A DNA stretch of 64,000 nt from Mesorhizobium kowhaii (GTDB lineage Bacteria > Pseudomonadota > Alphaproteobacteria > Rhizobiales > Rhizobiaceae): the NCBI RefSeq assembly GCF_003253745.1, contig NZ_MZXV01000013.1, positions 310,001 to 374,000 of the forward strand, read 5' to 3'. How positions within the stretch are numbered: position 1 is the first letter of the stretch; each line of letters opens with the position of its first letter. The notes beneath the pieces were generated by a model. It was not told the origin of the DNA. It was given only the letters and a program-made list of their open reading frames with translations, and ran no database searches. Shown in pieces: positions 43,536 to 51,607 of the stretch. The translations under genes were made by a program, and so were the position numbers.

Positions 43536-44168
43536 ATGCCGTCGACCGAACTGCTCATCGCGTTTTTCGCCACCACGGCGATCTTCGCCTACATTCCCGG
43601 CCCGGCCATGCTCTATGCCGCAGCGCAGACGATGGCGCGCGGTCGCTGGTCCGGGCTGACCGCGGCGCTTGGCATCCACTTGGGCGGCTACGTGCATGTC
43701 TTCGCCGCTGCCGCCGGCCTGTCGGTGCTGTTCCACGCCGTGCCGACGCTCTACATGGCGGTCAAGCTGGTCGGCGCGCTCTACCTGATCTGGCTCGGCG
43801 TCTCGCTGTTCCGCAAGCGCGTGGAGGGCGATGCGGCGCTGCCCGCGATCGAGCGGAAATCGGCGCGGCGCGCCTTTTTCGAGAGCATCACCGTCGAGGT
43901 GCTCAATCCGAAGACGGCAATCTTCTTCATGGCCTTCCTGCCGCAGTTCATCGATGCCTCGGCGGCATTTCCGGTCTGGCTGCAGTTCGTCGTGTTGGGC
44001 ACCATCGTCAATCTGATGTTTTCTTCGGCAGATGTCGTCTGCGTGTTCCTGGCGGGTGCCGTGATCGGCCGGCTGCGGCGTTCGAGCCGCGCACAGCGCC
44101 TGATGCAGCGGGCCGGCGGCGCGGTGCTGGTCGGGCTGGGTGTCCATGTCGCCTTGCAGAAGAGCTGA
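43536..44168 (+). CDS. LysE/RhtB-family amino-acid exporter
   Basis: 210 residues with about six hydrophobic helices. The LysE signature region is YIPGPAMLYAAAQTMARGRW, with GLTAALGIHLGGYVHVFAAA, then KLVGALYLIWLGVSLFRKR and the conserved EVLNPKTAIFFMAFLPQFID. The family exports amino acids or homoserine lactone-type compounds across the inner membrane using the proton gradient; the substrate here is unknown. GAGGGA precedes the ATG. It lies between the two LPS heptose blocks but has no evident link to them. Confidence 0.88.
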   Translation: MPSTELLIAFFATTAIFAYIPGPAMLYAAAQTMARGRWSGLTAALGIHLGGYVHVFAAAAGLSVLFHAVPTLYMAVKLVGALYLIWLGVSLFRKRVEGDAALPAIERKSARRAFFESITVEVLNPKTAIFFMAFLPQFIDASAAFPVWLQFVVLGTIVNLMFSSADVVCVFLAGAVIGRLRRSSRAQRLMQRAGGAVLVGLGVHVALQKS

Positions 44169-44309
44169 CCGCCTGGGCCATCGCGGCCATGGCCAGCCGT
44201 TGCGCTACGTGGATTTGCGGTATATCGGCTTCGCCATGAACGATCCGGCCCGTCGATTGATGATACCCTGCAAGATTGAAATCGGCCTTTTCCAAGCGTT
44301 GCCAGTGAC

Positions 44310-45803
44310 ATGATCAAGCACAATCCGCCTTCTCCCGAACCCCTGCACCGCGCCATTGCGCGGTTCGGCCAGGCCACCGTGCTGGTGGTCGGCGACTTCA
44401 TCCTCGACCGCTTCGTCAACGGCGTCATCGAACGGATCTCGCCGGAAGCGCCGATCCCGGTGCTGCACGGGCGCGGCGAAACCTCGACGATGGGCGGCGC
44501 CGGCAATGTCGTCGCCAACATCGTCTCGCTCGGCGCATCCGCGGTTCCCGTGTCGGTGATCGGCACTGACGCCGCCGGAGACAATCTCGTGCGCATGCTG
44601 CGCGAACTCGGCGCCGACACGGTGGGCCTGGCGCAGGAGCGTGGCCGCATGACCTCGTCGAAGAGCCGTTTCAGCGCGCTCAACCAGCAGGTGCTGCGCT
44701 TCGACGAGGAGGAGATCAAGCCGCTCGGCGCCGCAGAGCGCGCCGGTTTGATCCAGCATTTCCGCGCGGCGCTGACGCGCGCCGACATCGTCATCCTGTC
44801 CGACTACGGCAAGGGCATATTGCTCGACGGCGTCGCCGGCGACCTGATCGCCATCTGCCGCGAGGCGGGAAAGCCGGTGCTGGTCGATCCCAAGGGCCGC
44901 GACTATGTGCGCTATGCCGGGGCGACCGCCATCACCCCCAACCGCAAGGAGCTTGGCGAAGCCGTCGGCCATGCCGTGTTCGCCGATGACGAGATTGTTG
45001 CGGCGGCGCGCCAGCTGATTTCGGCGCATGGCTTCGACTTCGTCGTTGCGACGCGCAGCGAAAAGGGCATGAGCGTGGTCGGCCCGACCGAGGCGCGCCA
45101 CATCGCGACCCAGGCGCGCGAAGTGTTCGACGTTTCGGGCGCCGGCGATACGGTGATCGCGAGCTTTGCATTGGCGCTGGCGGCCGGTGCCGACCCCGTC
45201 GCGGCGGCCTCGATCGCCAATGCCGCCGGCGGCGTCGTGGTGGGAAAACGCGGCACAGCGCGGCTGACGGTCGAGGAACTCACCGGTGCGCTGTTCCGCT
45301 CGCACGGGCCGACCGCCCACAAGGACGCCATCCTCGATGCCACGTCAGCCGCACGCATGGTGGCGGCGTGGAAGGAAGAGGGCTTGAGCGTCGGCTTCAC
45401 CAATGGCTGCTTCGACATCCTGCATGCCGGTCATGTCAGTCTCTTGCACGCGGCGCGCAGCCAGTGCGACCGGCTGGTGCTCGGCCTCAACAGCGATGCC
45501 TCGGTGCGGCGGCTGAAGGGTGCCGGGCGGCCGGTCAACGACCAGCATGACCGCGCCTGTGTGCTCGCAGCCCTTGCCTCGGTCGATGCGGTCGTGGTGT
45601 TCGAGGAAGACACGCCCTTGGCGCTGATCGAAGTGCTGCTGCCCGACATATTGGTCAAGGGCGCCGACTACACGATCGACACCGTGGTCGGTGCCGATGT
45701 GGTGAAGAAAGCGGGCGGACGCGTCGTGCTGGTCGATCTCGTCGCCGGCAAAAGCACCACCAGCACCATTGGCAAATTGCGCGCTGGCGGCACCACCAAC
45801 TGA
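44310..45803 (+). CDS. hldE: bifunctional heptose-7-phosphate kinase / heptose-1-phosphate adenylyltransferase
   Basis: 497 residues, a full-length two-domain HldE (RfaE). Residues about 1-335 are the PfkB-type kinase: ATVLVVGDFILDRFVNGVI, GGAGNVVANIVSLGA, LSDYGKGIL and the catalytic GAGDTVIASFALAL. Residues about 355-497 are the adenylyltransferase: VGFTNGCFDILHAGHVSLLH, VLGLNSDASVRRLKG and VLVKGADYTIDTVVGADVV. It makes ADP-D-glycero-beta-D-manno-heptose in two of the steps, with GmhB acting in between. It is followed by gmhA and gmhB, so the three-gene set supplies the substrate for HldD. Confidence 0.96.
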   Translation: MIKHNPPSPEPLHRAIARFGQATVLVVGDFILDRFVNGVIERISPEAPIPVLHGRGETSTMGGAGNVVANIVSLGASAVPVSVIGTDAAGDNLVRMLRELGADTVGLAQERGRMTSSKSRFSALNQQVLRFDEEEIKPLGAAERAGLIQHFRAALTRADIVILSDYGKGILLDGVAGDLIAICREAGKPVLVDPKGRDYVRYAGATAITPNRKELGEAVGHAVFADDEIVAAARQLISAHGFDFVVATRSEKGMSVVGPTEARHIATQAREVFDVSGAGDTVIASFALALAAGADPVAAASIANAAGGVVVGKRGTARLTVEELTGALFRSHGPTAHKDAILDATSAARMVAAWKEEGLSVGFTNGCFDILHAGHVSLLHAARSQCDRLVLGLNSDASVRRLKGAGRPVNDQHDRACVLAALASVDAVVVFEEDTPLALIEVLLPDILVKGADYTIDTVVGADVVKKAGGRVVLVDLVAGKSTTSTIGKLRAGGTTN

Positions 45804-45810
45804 GGAATTC

Positions 45811-46383
45811 ATGTCTAACTTGAACGACTACCTGGTCCGCTCGGCGGCCGCGATTTCCGCCATGGTCGAGCGCGACCTGACCAGCGAGATGGAGCGGGCA
45901 GTGAGCGCCGTCGTGACGGCTCTTTCGCAGGGCAAAGCCTTCCTGATCTGCGGCAATGGCGGCTCGGCCAGCGATGCCATCCACATCGCCGGCGAACTGG
46001 TCGGCCGCTTCCTCAAGGAGCGTAAGGCCTACAATGTCATCGCGCTGCCGGCCAATGCCGCTGTGCTGACCGCCTGGGGCAATGATTATGGCTTCGACAC
46101 GGTGTTTTCGCGCCAGGTCGAGGCGCATGGCTCGGCGGGCGGCGTGCTGCTGGCAATCTCGACCAGCGGCAATTCGCCGAGCATTCTCGCCGCCGCCGAA
46201 CAGGCGCGGATGATGGACATGACGGTGATCGGCCTGACCGGCGACACCGGCGGCAAGCTCAAGCCGCTGTCCGACATCCTGCTCAACGTGCCCTCGACCT
46301 CGACGCCGATCATCCAGCAGGGGCATCTGTGCCTCTATCACCATCTGTGCGAAGTGGTCGAAGCGCGTCTCAGCAATGGCTGA
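45811..46383 (+). CDS. gmhA: D-sedoheptulose 7-phosphate isomerase
   Basis: ATG 45811 lies seven bases after the hldE stop, with GAGG upstream. The 190-residue SIS-domain protein catalyses the first step of heptose synthesis. It has AFLICGNGGSASDAIHIAGE (phosphosugar-binding loop with conserved Ser), LVGRFLKERKAYNVIALP, LAISTSGNSPSILAAAEQAR, VIGLTGDTGGKLKPLSDI and the Gln-bearing IIQQGHLCLYHHLCEVVE with the zinc-ligand His residues. The length and motifs are normal for GmhA. Confidence 0.95.
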   Translation: MSNLNDYLVRSAAAISAMVERDLTSEMERAVSAVVTALSQGKAFLICGNGGSASDAIHIAGELVGRFLKERKAYNVIALPANAAVLTAWGNDYGFDTVFSRQVEAHGSAGGVLLAISTSGNSPSILAAAEQARMMDMTVIGLTGDTGGKLKPLSDILLNVPSTSTPIIQQGHLCLYHHLCEVVEARLSNG

Positions 46384-46395
46384 CGGGACGCTGTC

Positions 46396-47037
46396 GTGAA
46401 GCCCGAACCCTATCCGCTCCAGGAGCCCGGCCTATGGGTCGAGCGGGTCGGCTCGAAGATGTTTCCCGCCGGCACTCCGGCGCTGTTCTTTGACCGCGAC
46501 GGCACCATCAATGTCGATACCGGCTATCCCGATGATCCGGCCGAAATGGTCCTGCGCGAGGATATCGCTGCGGCGATCGGTGCCGCCAATCGGGCTGGCA
46601 TTCCCGTCATCATCGTCACCAACCAGTCGGGCATCGCGCGCGGTTATTACGGCTGGGGCGATTTCGCCGCCGTCAACGGCCGCGTGCTCGACCTGCTGCG
46701 CGCCGACAACGCGTTCGTGGATATGGTCCTTGCCTGCGCCTATCACGAGGCGGGCGAGGGGCCGCTTGCGATCGCCGATCATCCGATGCGCAAGCCCAAT
46801 CCGGGCATGCTGCTGGAGGCGGGCAGACGTTTCGGGCTCGATCTGCAGCGCTCGCTGATCGTCGGCGACAAGCCGGCGGACATGGAGGCGGGACAGCGTG
46901 CCGGCCTCTCGCAGGGCTGGCTGGTCGACGGCGAAGCGGTTGTTCAATCGGGCTTCGCGGTCAGGCCCTGGCGCGATCGCGAGGATTTTGGCGGCCTGCT
47001 CGCCGCAATAGCGACACTCGGCGCAGGCGAGCCGTGA
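46396..47037 (+). CDS. gmhB: D-glycero-beta-D-manno-heptose-1,7-bisphosphate 7-phosphatase
   Basis: 213 residues, HAD-IIIA subfamily; GTG start, 12 bp after the gmhA stop. HAD motifs: ALFFDRDGTINVDTGYP (nucleophile Asp and general acid), IIVTNQSGIARGYYGW, RKPNPGMLLEAGRRFG and IVGDKPADMEAGQRAG. Most GmhB proteins bind zinc through C-x-H ... C-x-C before the RKP motif. Here the first part is CAYHEAG, but the second reads ADHPMRKP, with no Cys pair, so the structural zinc site appears lost. Its stop lies four bases from the stop of the convergent glycosyltransferase. Confidence 0.92.
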   Translation: MKPEPYPLQEPGLWVERVGSKMFPAGTPALFFDRDGTINVDTGYPDDPAEMVLREDIAAAIGAANRAGIPVIIVTNQSGIARGYYGWGDFAAVNGRVLDLLRADNAFVDMVLACAYHEAGEGPLAIADHPMRKPNPGMLLEAGRRFGLDLQRSLIVGDKPADMEAGQRAGLSQGWLVDGEAVVQSGFAVRPWRDREDFGGLLAAIATLGAGEP

Positions 47038-47041
47038 CGGC

Positions 47042-47836
47042 TCACGCCGGGTCGTTGTCTCGCCAAGCTTCATAAAGCTTGGCCTCGGTGGCGAACGAAT
47101 ACACCATCACCATCATCGAATAGACGAAGCCGTGCCGGCCGCACAGGAAGTAGCGCTTGGCCAGATAGAATTTCAGGAAGTTGCCGAGCGGCGACAGGAC
47201 CAGCCTTATCAAGCCGGGCTTCTTGCCTCTCTCGACCAGCGTGGCAACCTTGAGGCTGGAGTAGGTGTTGGCCCTTGCCAGGTCCTCCGCGATGGTCATT
47301 TCGCGGCGATGCAGCAACACGCCATTTTTAATCGTACCGGTTTCGCCCGGCACCTCGAACGATTCGTGGACCCGCAGGTCAATGTCCATGGTGGCCTTGT
47401 CGCGGCGGAAAAGACGCAGCAGCCTGTTGTGCAGCACCCAGCGGTGCGCATAGCCATAGCCTTTCAGCTTGTCGCGGCGTCTTACGTACCATCCGTCGAT
47501 GGTGTCATTCCGAGGCTGCGTCACGGTCATGATCGACTGCCTGAGTAGGTCGTCGACGGCCTCATCGGCTTCAATCGAAAGGCACCATGGCTGCGTCGCT
47601 TGATCAAGCGCGAATTGCCGCTGCCGTGGAAAACCCGGCCAGTCGTTGTGAAACAGCCTTATCGGGTAGCCCTTGGCGATGAACGCTTGAATGACGTCCA
47701 GGGTGTTATCCGTCGAACCTGAATCGACGACGATGATCTCGGCGCAGAAGTCGACGCTTTCCAGGCAAGGGCCGATCATGTCGGCTTCGTTCATGCAGAT
47801 GATAAGCGCCGAAACCGGGCTAGAAAATCGAGTCAT
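47042..47836 (-). CDS. family 2 glycosyltransferase, LPS-core type (WaaE/KdtX-like)
   Basis: ATG 47836 gives 264 residues; GTG 47854 is a possible longer start without a ribosome-binding site. The GT2 fold is shown by VSALIICMNEADMIGPCLES, EIIVVDSGSTDNTLDVIQAF and the DxD-like WCLSIEADEAVDDLL. The C-terminal half has VRRRDKLKGYGYAHRWVLHN, RLLRLFRRDKATMDIDLRVH and HRREMTIAEDLARANTYSSL, close to WaaE/KdtX-type enzymes that add glucose to the inner-core heptose. It is convergent with gmhB, so core assembly is its likely role. A helical tail near residue 225 may associate with the membrane. Confidence 0.82.
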   Translation of the reverse strand: MTRFSSPVSALIICMNEADMIGPCLESVDFCAEIIVVDSGSTDNTLDVIQAFIAKGYPIRLFHNDWPGFPRQRQFALDQATQPWCLSIEADEAVDDLLRQSIMTVTQPRNDTIDGWYVRRRDKLKGYGYAHRWVLHNRLLRLFRRDKATMDIDLRVHESFEVPGETGTIKNGVLLHRREMTIAEDLARANTYSSLKVATLVERGKKPGLIRLVLSPLGNFLKFYLAKRYFLCGRHGFVYSMMVMVYSFATEAKLYEAWRDNDPA

Positions 47837-47889
47837 GATCCCACTCTGCGGCACACTGTTCTGGGAAATTATGCTGCTTGCGCCAACTG

Positions 47890-47940
47890 TTTTTTACGCA
47901 ATCCCGGACGAAAAACCGTACACGCTTTCCTGAAATTGCC
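47890..47940 (-). repeat. degenerate copy of intergenic repeat family B (copy 2)
   Basis: TTTTTTACGCAATCCCGGACG, broken by small changes, then AAAAACCGTACACGCTTTCC and TGAAATTGCC. This is recognisably the same unit as 60679-60813 in the other orientation, with several substitutions and a missing stretch. Confidence 0.6.
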
Positions 47941-48088
47941 TTAGGAAACCAACATGGCGGCCATGACAGGCAGAATGCCACCGCTTTCTACACCAGAGCC
48001 TGTCGAATGCGAAAGCGGCCCTGGTAAGGCGAAGCCGGGAATTCGCCTCGACCGGGCACGCTCGATGTGGTGCTGCCGTCCACCGGCC

Positions 48089-48568
48089 TCAAGGCTGTGC
48101 AAACGAGACCAGTCCTTCGTCCTTGATCCGGCGGATGGTGAGTGCGGTGCGCACCGTGTCGACATTCGGGGTCGAGGTCAGTTCCTCGATGACGAAGGTC
48201 TGGAAGGCACCGAGGTCGCTCGCCACGCAATGCAGCAGGAAATCGGATTCCCCCGACACCATCCAGGCGTCGCGCACGATCGGCCAGCCGCGGGTGCGCT
48301 CGGCAAAGGTGCGCAGCTCGGCATCGGCCTGGTGATGCAGGCCGATCAGGCAGAAGGCGACGACATCGAGGCCAAGCGCCGGCGCGTTGAGCAGGGCACG
48401 GTAGCCGCGGATGATGCCGGCTTCCTCCAGCCGCTTGACGCGGCGCAGGCACGGCGGCGCCGAAATGCCAACGCGGTTCGACAGTTCGACATTGGTCATG
48501 CGCCCATCGGCCTGAAGTTCGCGCAGGATCTTCCAGTCGATGGCGTCGAGATCGGCCTTGAGCGGCAT
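48089..48568 (-). CDS. lrp: Lrp/AsnC-family transcriptional regulator
   Basis: ATG 48568 gives 159 residues. The N-terminal HTH: LDAIDWKILRELQADGRMTN, VELSNRVGISAPPCLRRVKR and LEEAGIIRGYRALLNAPALG. The C-terminal AsnC ligand (RAM) domain: VVAFCLIGLHHQADAELRTF, DAWMVSGESDFLLHCVASDL and VDTVRTALTIRRIKDEGLV. It is divergent from trxB, with a perfect dyad 28 bp before its own start. The lrp-trxB-lysR arrangement is conserved in Rhizobiales (from memory of Sinorhizobium), so the gene corresponds to the chromosomal Lrp of that block. Confidence 0.9.
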   Translation of the reverse strand: MPLKADLDAIDWKILRELQADGRMTNVELSNRVGISAPPCLRRVKRLEEAGIIRGYRALLNAPALGLDVVAFCLIGLHHQADAELRTFAERTRGWPIVRDAWMVSGESDFLLHCVASDLGAFQTFVIEELTSTPNVDTVRTALTIRRIKDEGLVSFAQP

Positions 48569-48595
48569 GAGGGCTCTCGATAAGTCAGGGGCAAC

Positions 48596-48612
48596 ACGCA
48601 AGAATCTTGCGT
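48596..48612. promoter_or_regulatory. perfect dyad in the lrp / trxB divergent promoter
   Basis: ACGCAAGA-A-TCTTGCGT is a perfect 17-bp inverted repeat starting 28 bp upstream of the lrp ATG, followed by an AT-rich run TGATTTTGTAATTAAACG. Probable Lrp operator. Confidence 0.6.
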
Positions 48613-48819
48613 GATTTTGTAATTAAACGACTTCGCTGTCCATTCCATCCCTCGCTCGGAATATTTCGGAGGATCAAAGCAGCGACAGGGTGCGACAAAG
48701 CTTTCCGGGGACGAATGCCAACTTGCCTTGCTGGCGTCGTGGGCAACACTTACATTACGCGCGATATCGACGAGTTTTCCATGCCGCAATTGCCGGCAGC
48801 CCTCCGCAGAGGCTTCCAG

Positions 48820-49794
48820 ATGAACACCAAGCATGCGCCCGTTCTCATCATCGGTTCCGGCCCGGCCGGCTATACGGCGGCGGTCTACGCCGCGCGCGCC
48901 ATGCTGAAGCCGATGCTGGTCGCCGGCCTGCAGCAGGGCGGCCAGTTGATGATCACCACCGATGTCGAGAACTATCCCGGCTTCGCCGACCCCATCCAGG
49001 GTCCGTGGCTGATGGAGCAGATGCTGAAGCAGGCCGAACACGTCGGCACCGACATCATCAACGACATCATCACCGAGGTCGACCTCAATGTGCGACCGTT
49101 CCGCGCCAAGGGCGATTCCGGCACCACCTACACCGCCGACGCGCTGATCATCGCCACCGGCGCGCAAGCCAAATGGCTGGGCATCCCGACCGAACAGACC
49201 TTCATGGGCTTCGGCGTCTCGGCCTGCGCCACCTGCGACGGCTTCTTCTACCGCGGCAAGGATGTCGCGGTGATCGGCGGCGGCAATTCGGCGGTGGAAG
49301 AAGCGCTCTATCTGTCGAACTTGGCCAAGAGCGTGACCGTCATCCACAGGCGCAACGATTTCCGCGCCGAGCGGATCCTGCGCGAGCGGCTCCTGAAGAA
49401 GGACAATGTCCGTGTCATCTGGGACACGATCGTCGACGAGATCACCGGCCGTCCCGGCAAGGCGCCCCTGCCGCCTTCGGTCGAAGGCCTGAAGTTGCGC
49501 AATGCGGTGACCGGCCAGGAAACGCATCTCAAGGTCGACGGCGTGTTCGTGGCCATCGGCCACGCGCCGGCGGTCGAGCTGTTTGCCGGCAAGCTGAAGC
49601 AGAAGCCGAACGGCTATCTGTGGACGGCGCCGGATTCGACCCGCACCGACGTTCCCGGCGTGTTCGCGGCGGGCGACGTGACCGACGACATCTACCGCCA
49701 GGCGGTGACGGCGGCAGGGCTCGGCTGCATGGCGGCACTCGAGGCGGAGAAGTATCTGGCCGGCATCGAAGTGCTCCGCGAAGCGGCGGAGTAG
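48820..49794 (+). CDS. trxB: thioredoxin-disulfide reductase
   Basis: ATG 48820, behind AGAGG, gives 324 residues; the open frame upstream is not part of the protein. FAD motif VLIIGSGPAGYTAAVYAARA, then GGQLMITTDVENYPGFAD, the redox-active SACATCDGFFYRGKDVAVIG (C-A-T-C), the NADPH motif VIGGGNSAVEEALYLSNLAK with IHRRNDFRA, and the closing GVFAAGDVTDDIYRQAVTAA. It reduces thioredoxin with NADPH in the cytoplasm. It is divergent from lrp and 81 bp upstream of lsrB on the same strand. Confidence 0.97.
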   Translation: MNTKHAPVLIIGSGPAGYTAAVYAARAMLKPMLVAGLQQGGQLMITTDVENYPGFADPIQGPWLMEQMLKQAEHVGTDIINDIITEVDLNVRPFRAKGDSGTTYTADALIIATGAQAKWLGIPTEQTFMGFGVSACATCDGFFYRGKDVAVIGGGNSAVEEALYLSNLAKSVTVIHRRNDFRAERILRERLLKKDNVRVIWDTIVDEITGRPGKAPLPPSVEGLKLRNAVTGQETHLKVDGVFVAIGHAPAVELFAGKLKQKPNGYLWTAPDSTRTDVPGVFAAGDVTDDIYRQAVTAAGLGCMAALEAEKYLAGIEVLREAAE

Positions 49795-49875
49795 AGAGAG
49801 TTCAGAAAGCGGCTTATAAAGGCCGTGTAAAAGCCTGATTTTTCATTCAGACGCCAAAACGGAACGAGGGGAATC

Positions 49876-50772
49876 ATGGCGTTGGACTGGGACAAGCTAC
49901 GCGTGTTTCACGCTGCGGCGGAGGCGGGGTCGTTTACCCATGCGGCCGAGACATTGCATCTGTCGCAATCGGCGATCTCGCGGCAGGTCAGCGCGCTCGA
50001 GCATGATGTCGGCGTGCCGCTGTTCAACCGCCACGCCCGCGGGCTGGTGCTGACCGAGCAGGGCGAAATGCTGTTCCGCACGGCGCATGACGTGCTGATG
50101 AAGCTCGAAACCATCAAGTCGCGGCTGACCGAGACCAAGGACCGCCCCTCCGGCGTGCTCAGGGTGACGACCACCGTCGGGCTGGGCGCCGGCTGGCTGA
50201 CCGAGCGGGTCCAGGAGTTCATCGAGCTCTATCCAGAAATCAGCCTGCAGCTGATCCTCGCCAACGAGGAACTGGACCTGACCATGCGCCAGGCCGATTG
50301 CGCCATCCGGCTGCGCCAGCCGCAGCAGCCGGACCTGATCCAACGCCGCCTGTTCACCGTGCATTTCCACCTCTATGCCTCACCCACCTATGTCGCCAAG
50401 CACGGCAAGCCGGCTTCCGTGGCCGAACTGAAGAGCCATCGCATTGTCACCTTCGGCGTGCCGGTGCCGTCGCATCTGTCGGAGCTGAACTGGCTGGAAA
50501 CGGTTGGCGATTTCGAAGGCGGACAAAGGGTGCCGACGCTGCAGATCAACGACATATTGTCGATCAAGCGTGCGGTGCAGGGCGGCGCCGGCATCGCCAT
50601 GCTGCCCGACTATGTGATCAGCAAGGACTCCGACCTGGTGCAATTGCTGCCGGCGACCGAAGTGCCGTCCTTCGACACCTATTTCGCTTATCCGGACGCG
50701 ATGAAGAACCAGGCCAAGCTGCATGTCTTTCGCGATTTCATCATTGCCAAGGCCCGAAGCTGGTCTTTTTGA
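49876..50772 (+). CDS. lsrB: LysR-family regulator LsrB/VtlR
   Basis: 298 residues. N-terminal LysR HTH: LDWDKLRVFHAAAEAGSFTH, AAETLHLSQSAISRQVSALE and FNRHARGLVLTEQGEMLFRT. A periplasmic-binding-fold effector domain follows. The sequence ends with DAMKNQAKLHVFRDFIIAKA. In S. meliloti and Brucella the LysR gene next to trxB is lsrB/vtlR, which controls stress response, LPS and AbcR small RNAs; the assignment here rests on the trxB neighbourhood and the AbcR-type sRNA 0.8 kb downstream. A 12-bp inverted repeat begins at the last base of its stop codon. Confidence 0.85.
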   Translation: MALDWDKLRVFHAAAEAGSFTHAAETLHLSQSAISRQVSALEHDVGVPLFNRHARGLVLTEQGEMLFRTAHDVLMKLETIKSRLTETKDRPSGVLRVTTTVGLGAGWLTERVQEFIELYPEISLQLILANEELDLTMRQADCAIRLRQPQQPDLIQRRLFTVHFHLYASPTYVAKHGKPASVAELKSHRIVTFGVPVPSHLSELNWLETVGDFEGGQRVPTLQINDILSIKRAVQGGAGIAMLPDYVISKDSDLVQLLPATEVPSFDTYFAYPDAMKNQAKLHVFRDFIIAKARSWSF

Positions 50773-50817
50773 GGGCATGTCGATCGGTCCGGCCTGACCT
50801 GAATCTCGACATGCCCT
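50772..50817. repeat. short inverted-repeat element at lsrB 3' end, family C-related (copy 3)
   Basis: Perfect 12-bp arms, AGGGCATGTCGA (50772) and TCGACATGCCCT (to 50817), enclose GGCCTGACCTGAATC, a segment shared with the larger elements at 58126 and 63026. It could fold into a hairpin that stops lsrB transcription, but it has no T-run. Confidence 0.65.
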
Positions 50818-50844
50818 GGAACGGCGCAGCTTGGTTTCTTCGGC

Positions 50845-51342
50845 TCACCCGCGCCAGGGCGTCAGCCGAGGCAGCCAGCCGGGCACAGCGTGGCGATAGG
50901 CTTCGTATTGCGCGCCGTAGCGGCGGGCCAATGTCGGCTCCTCATAGAGCCTGACGAACGACACCATGGCGATCGCGCCGATGACGGCGTAGGCGGCAAG
51001 CGTCCAGCTCGAGAACAGCAGCGCCTGGCCGAGGATGATCGACAGCACCGCGACATACATCGGGTTGCGGACATGGCGGTAGATGCCGCCGATCACCAGT
51101 CTCTCGGTCGGCGCGACCGGAGCGGGCGTGCCCAGCCCCTCGAGCGCAAAGCGGCCAAAGGCATGCAGCAGCGCAGCTGTCGCGGCGACGATCAGGAGCC
51201 CGCCAACAGGGACGAAGCCCGGCAGGCTCGACCATGGCAAGCCCCAGCGATCGGTCAACAGCCAGGGCACCAGCCCGGCTACCACGCCGGGTGCGGCGAT
51301 GAAGAACGCTGCGCTGCCGGCGATCGCCGAAAACGTCCGCAT
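50845..51342 (-). CDS. ICMT-like integral membrane methyltransferase family protein
   Basis: ATG 51342 follows AGGGAGGAAG. The 165-residue protein has about four hydrophobic helices (6-30, 45-65, 98-120, 122-140). The isoprenylcysteine carboxyl methyltransferase / PEMT-type signature is LVIGGIYRHVRNPMYVAVLS, followed by YEEPTLARRYGAQYEAYRHA and PGWLPR at the C-terminus, which together form the SAM-binding loop of this family. Bacterial members rarely methylate prenylcysteine; the substrate is unknown. It lies between lsrB and the AbcR-type sRNA, on the opposite strand to both. Confidence 0.8.
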   Translation of the reverse strand: MRTFSAIAGSAAFFIAAPGVVAGLVPWLLTDRWGLPWSSLPGFVPVGGLLIVAATAALLHAFGRFALEGLGTPAPVAPTERLVIGGIYRHVRNPMYVAVLSIILGQALLFSSWTLAAYAVIGAIAMVSFVRLYEEPTLARRYGAQYEAYRHAVPGWLPRLTPWRG

Positions 51343-51541
51343 TGGGTGCTTCCTCCCTGACTGCCTGAGAAATGAACGGTTGCTGCCTGCTTCCACGTCA
51401 TTACGCGTTTTTGGCATTTGGGGACAGAAACCGATCGCGATTGGTGATTCTGTAGTGAGAATCGCGTCTCCGTGCGCTCCGTTTCGTTGATTTTGCTGGT
51501 CCTATCGGCTCTCGGAATGGGTTAGACCACAGCCTGCGTCT

Positions 51542-51564
51542 TTTTGCATGCGTGTGTTGCAAAA
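51542..51564. promoter_or_regulatory. LysR-type dyad upstream of AbcR-type sRNA
   Basis: TTTTGCA and TGCAAAA form a perfect 7-bp inverted repeat with a 9-bp spacer, compatible with a T-N11-A LysR box. The centre is about 55 bp before the predicted sRNA 5' end. Candidate -35 TTGTTT (51572-51577) and -10 TATATA (51597-51602) lie downstream with a 19-bp spacer. Confidence 0.55.
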
Positions 51565-51607
51565 TAGATGCTTGTTTCTTGGGCATGATGAGCAGATATA
51601 TAGATCA

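Noticed and set aside
44205-45320. Minus-strand open frame of 371 codons opposite hldE
   Set aside because: It is a shadow of hldE with Arg/Gly/Ala-rich translation and no motif.
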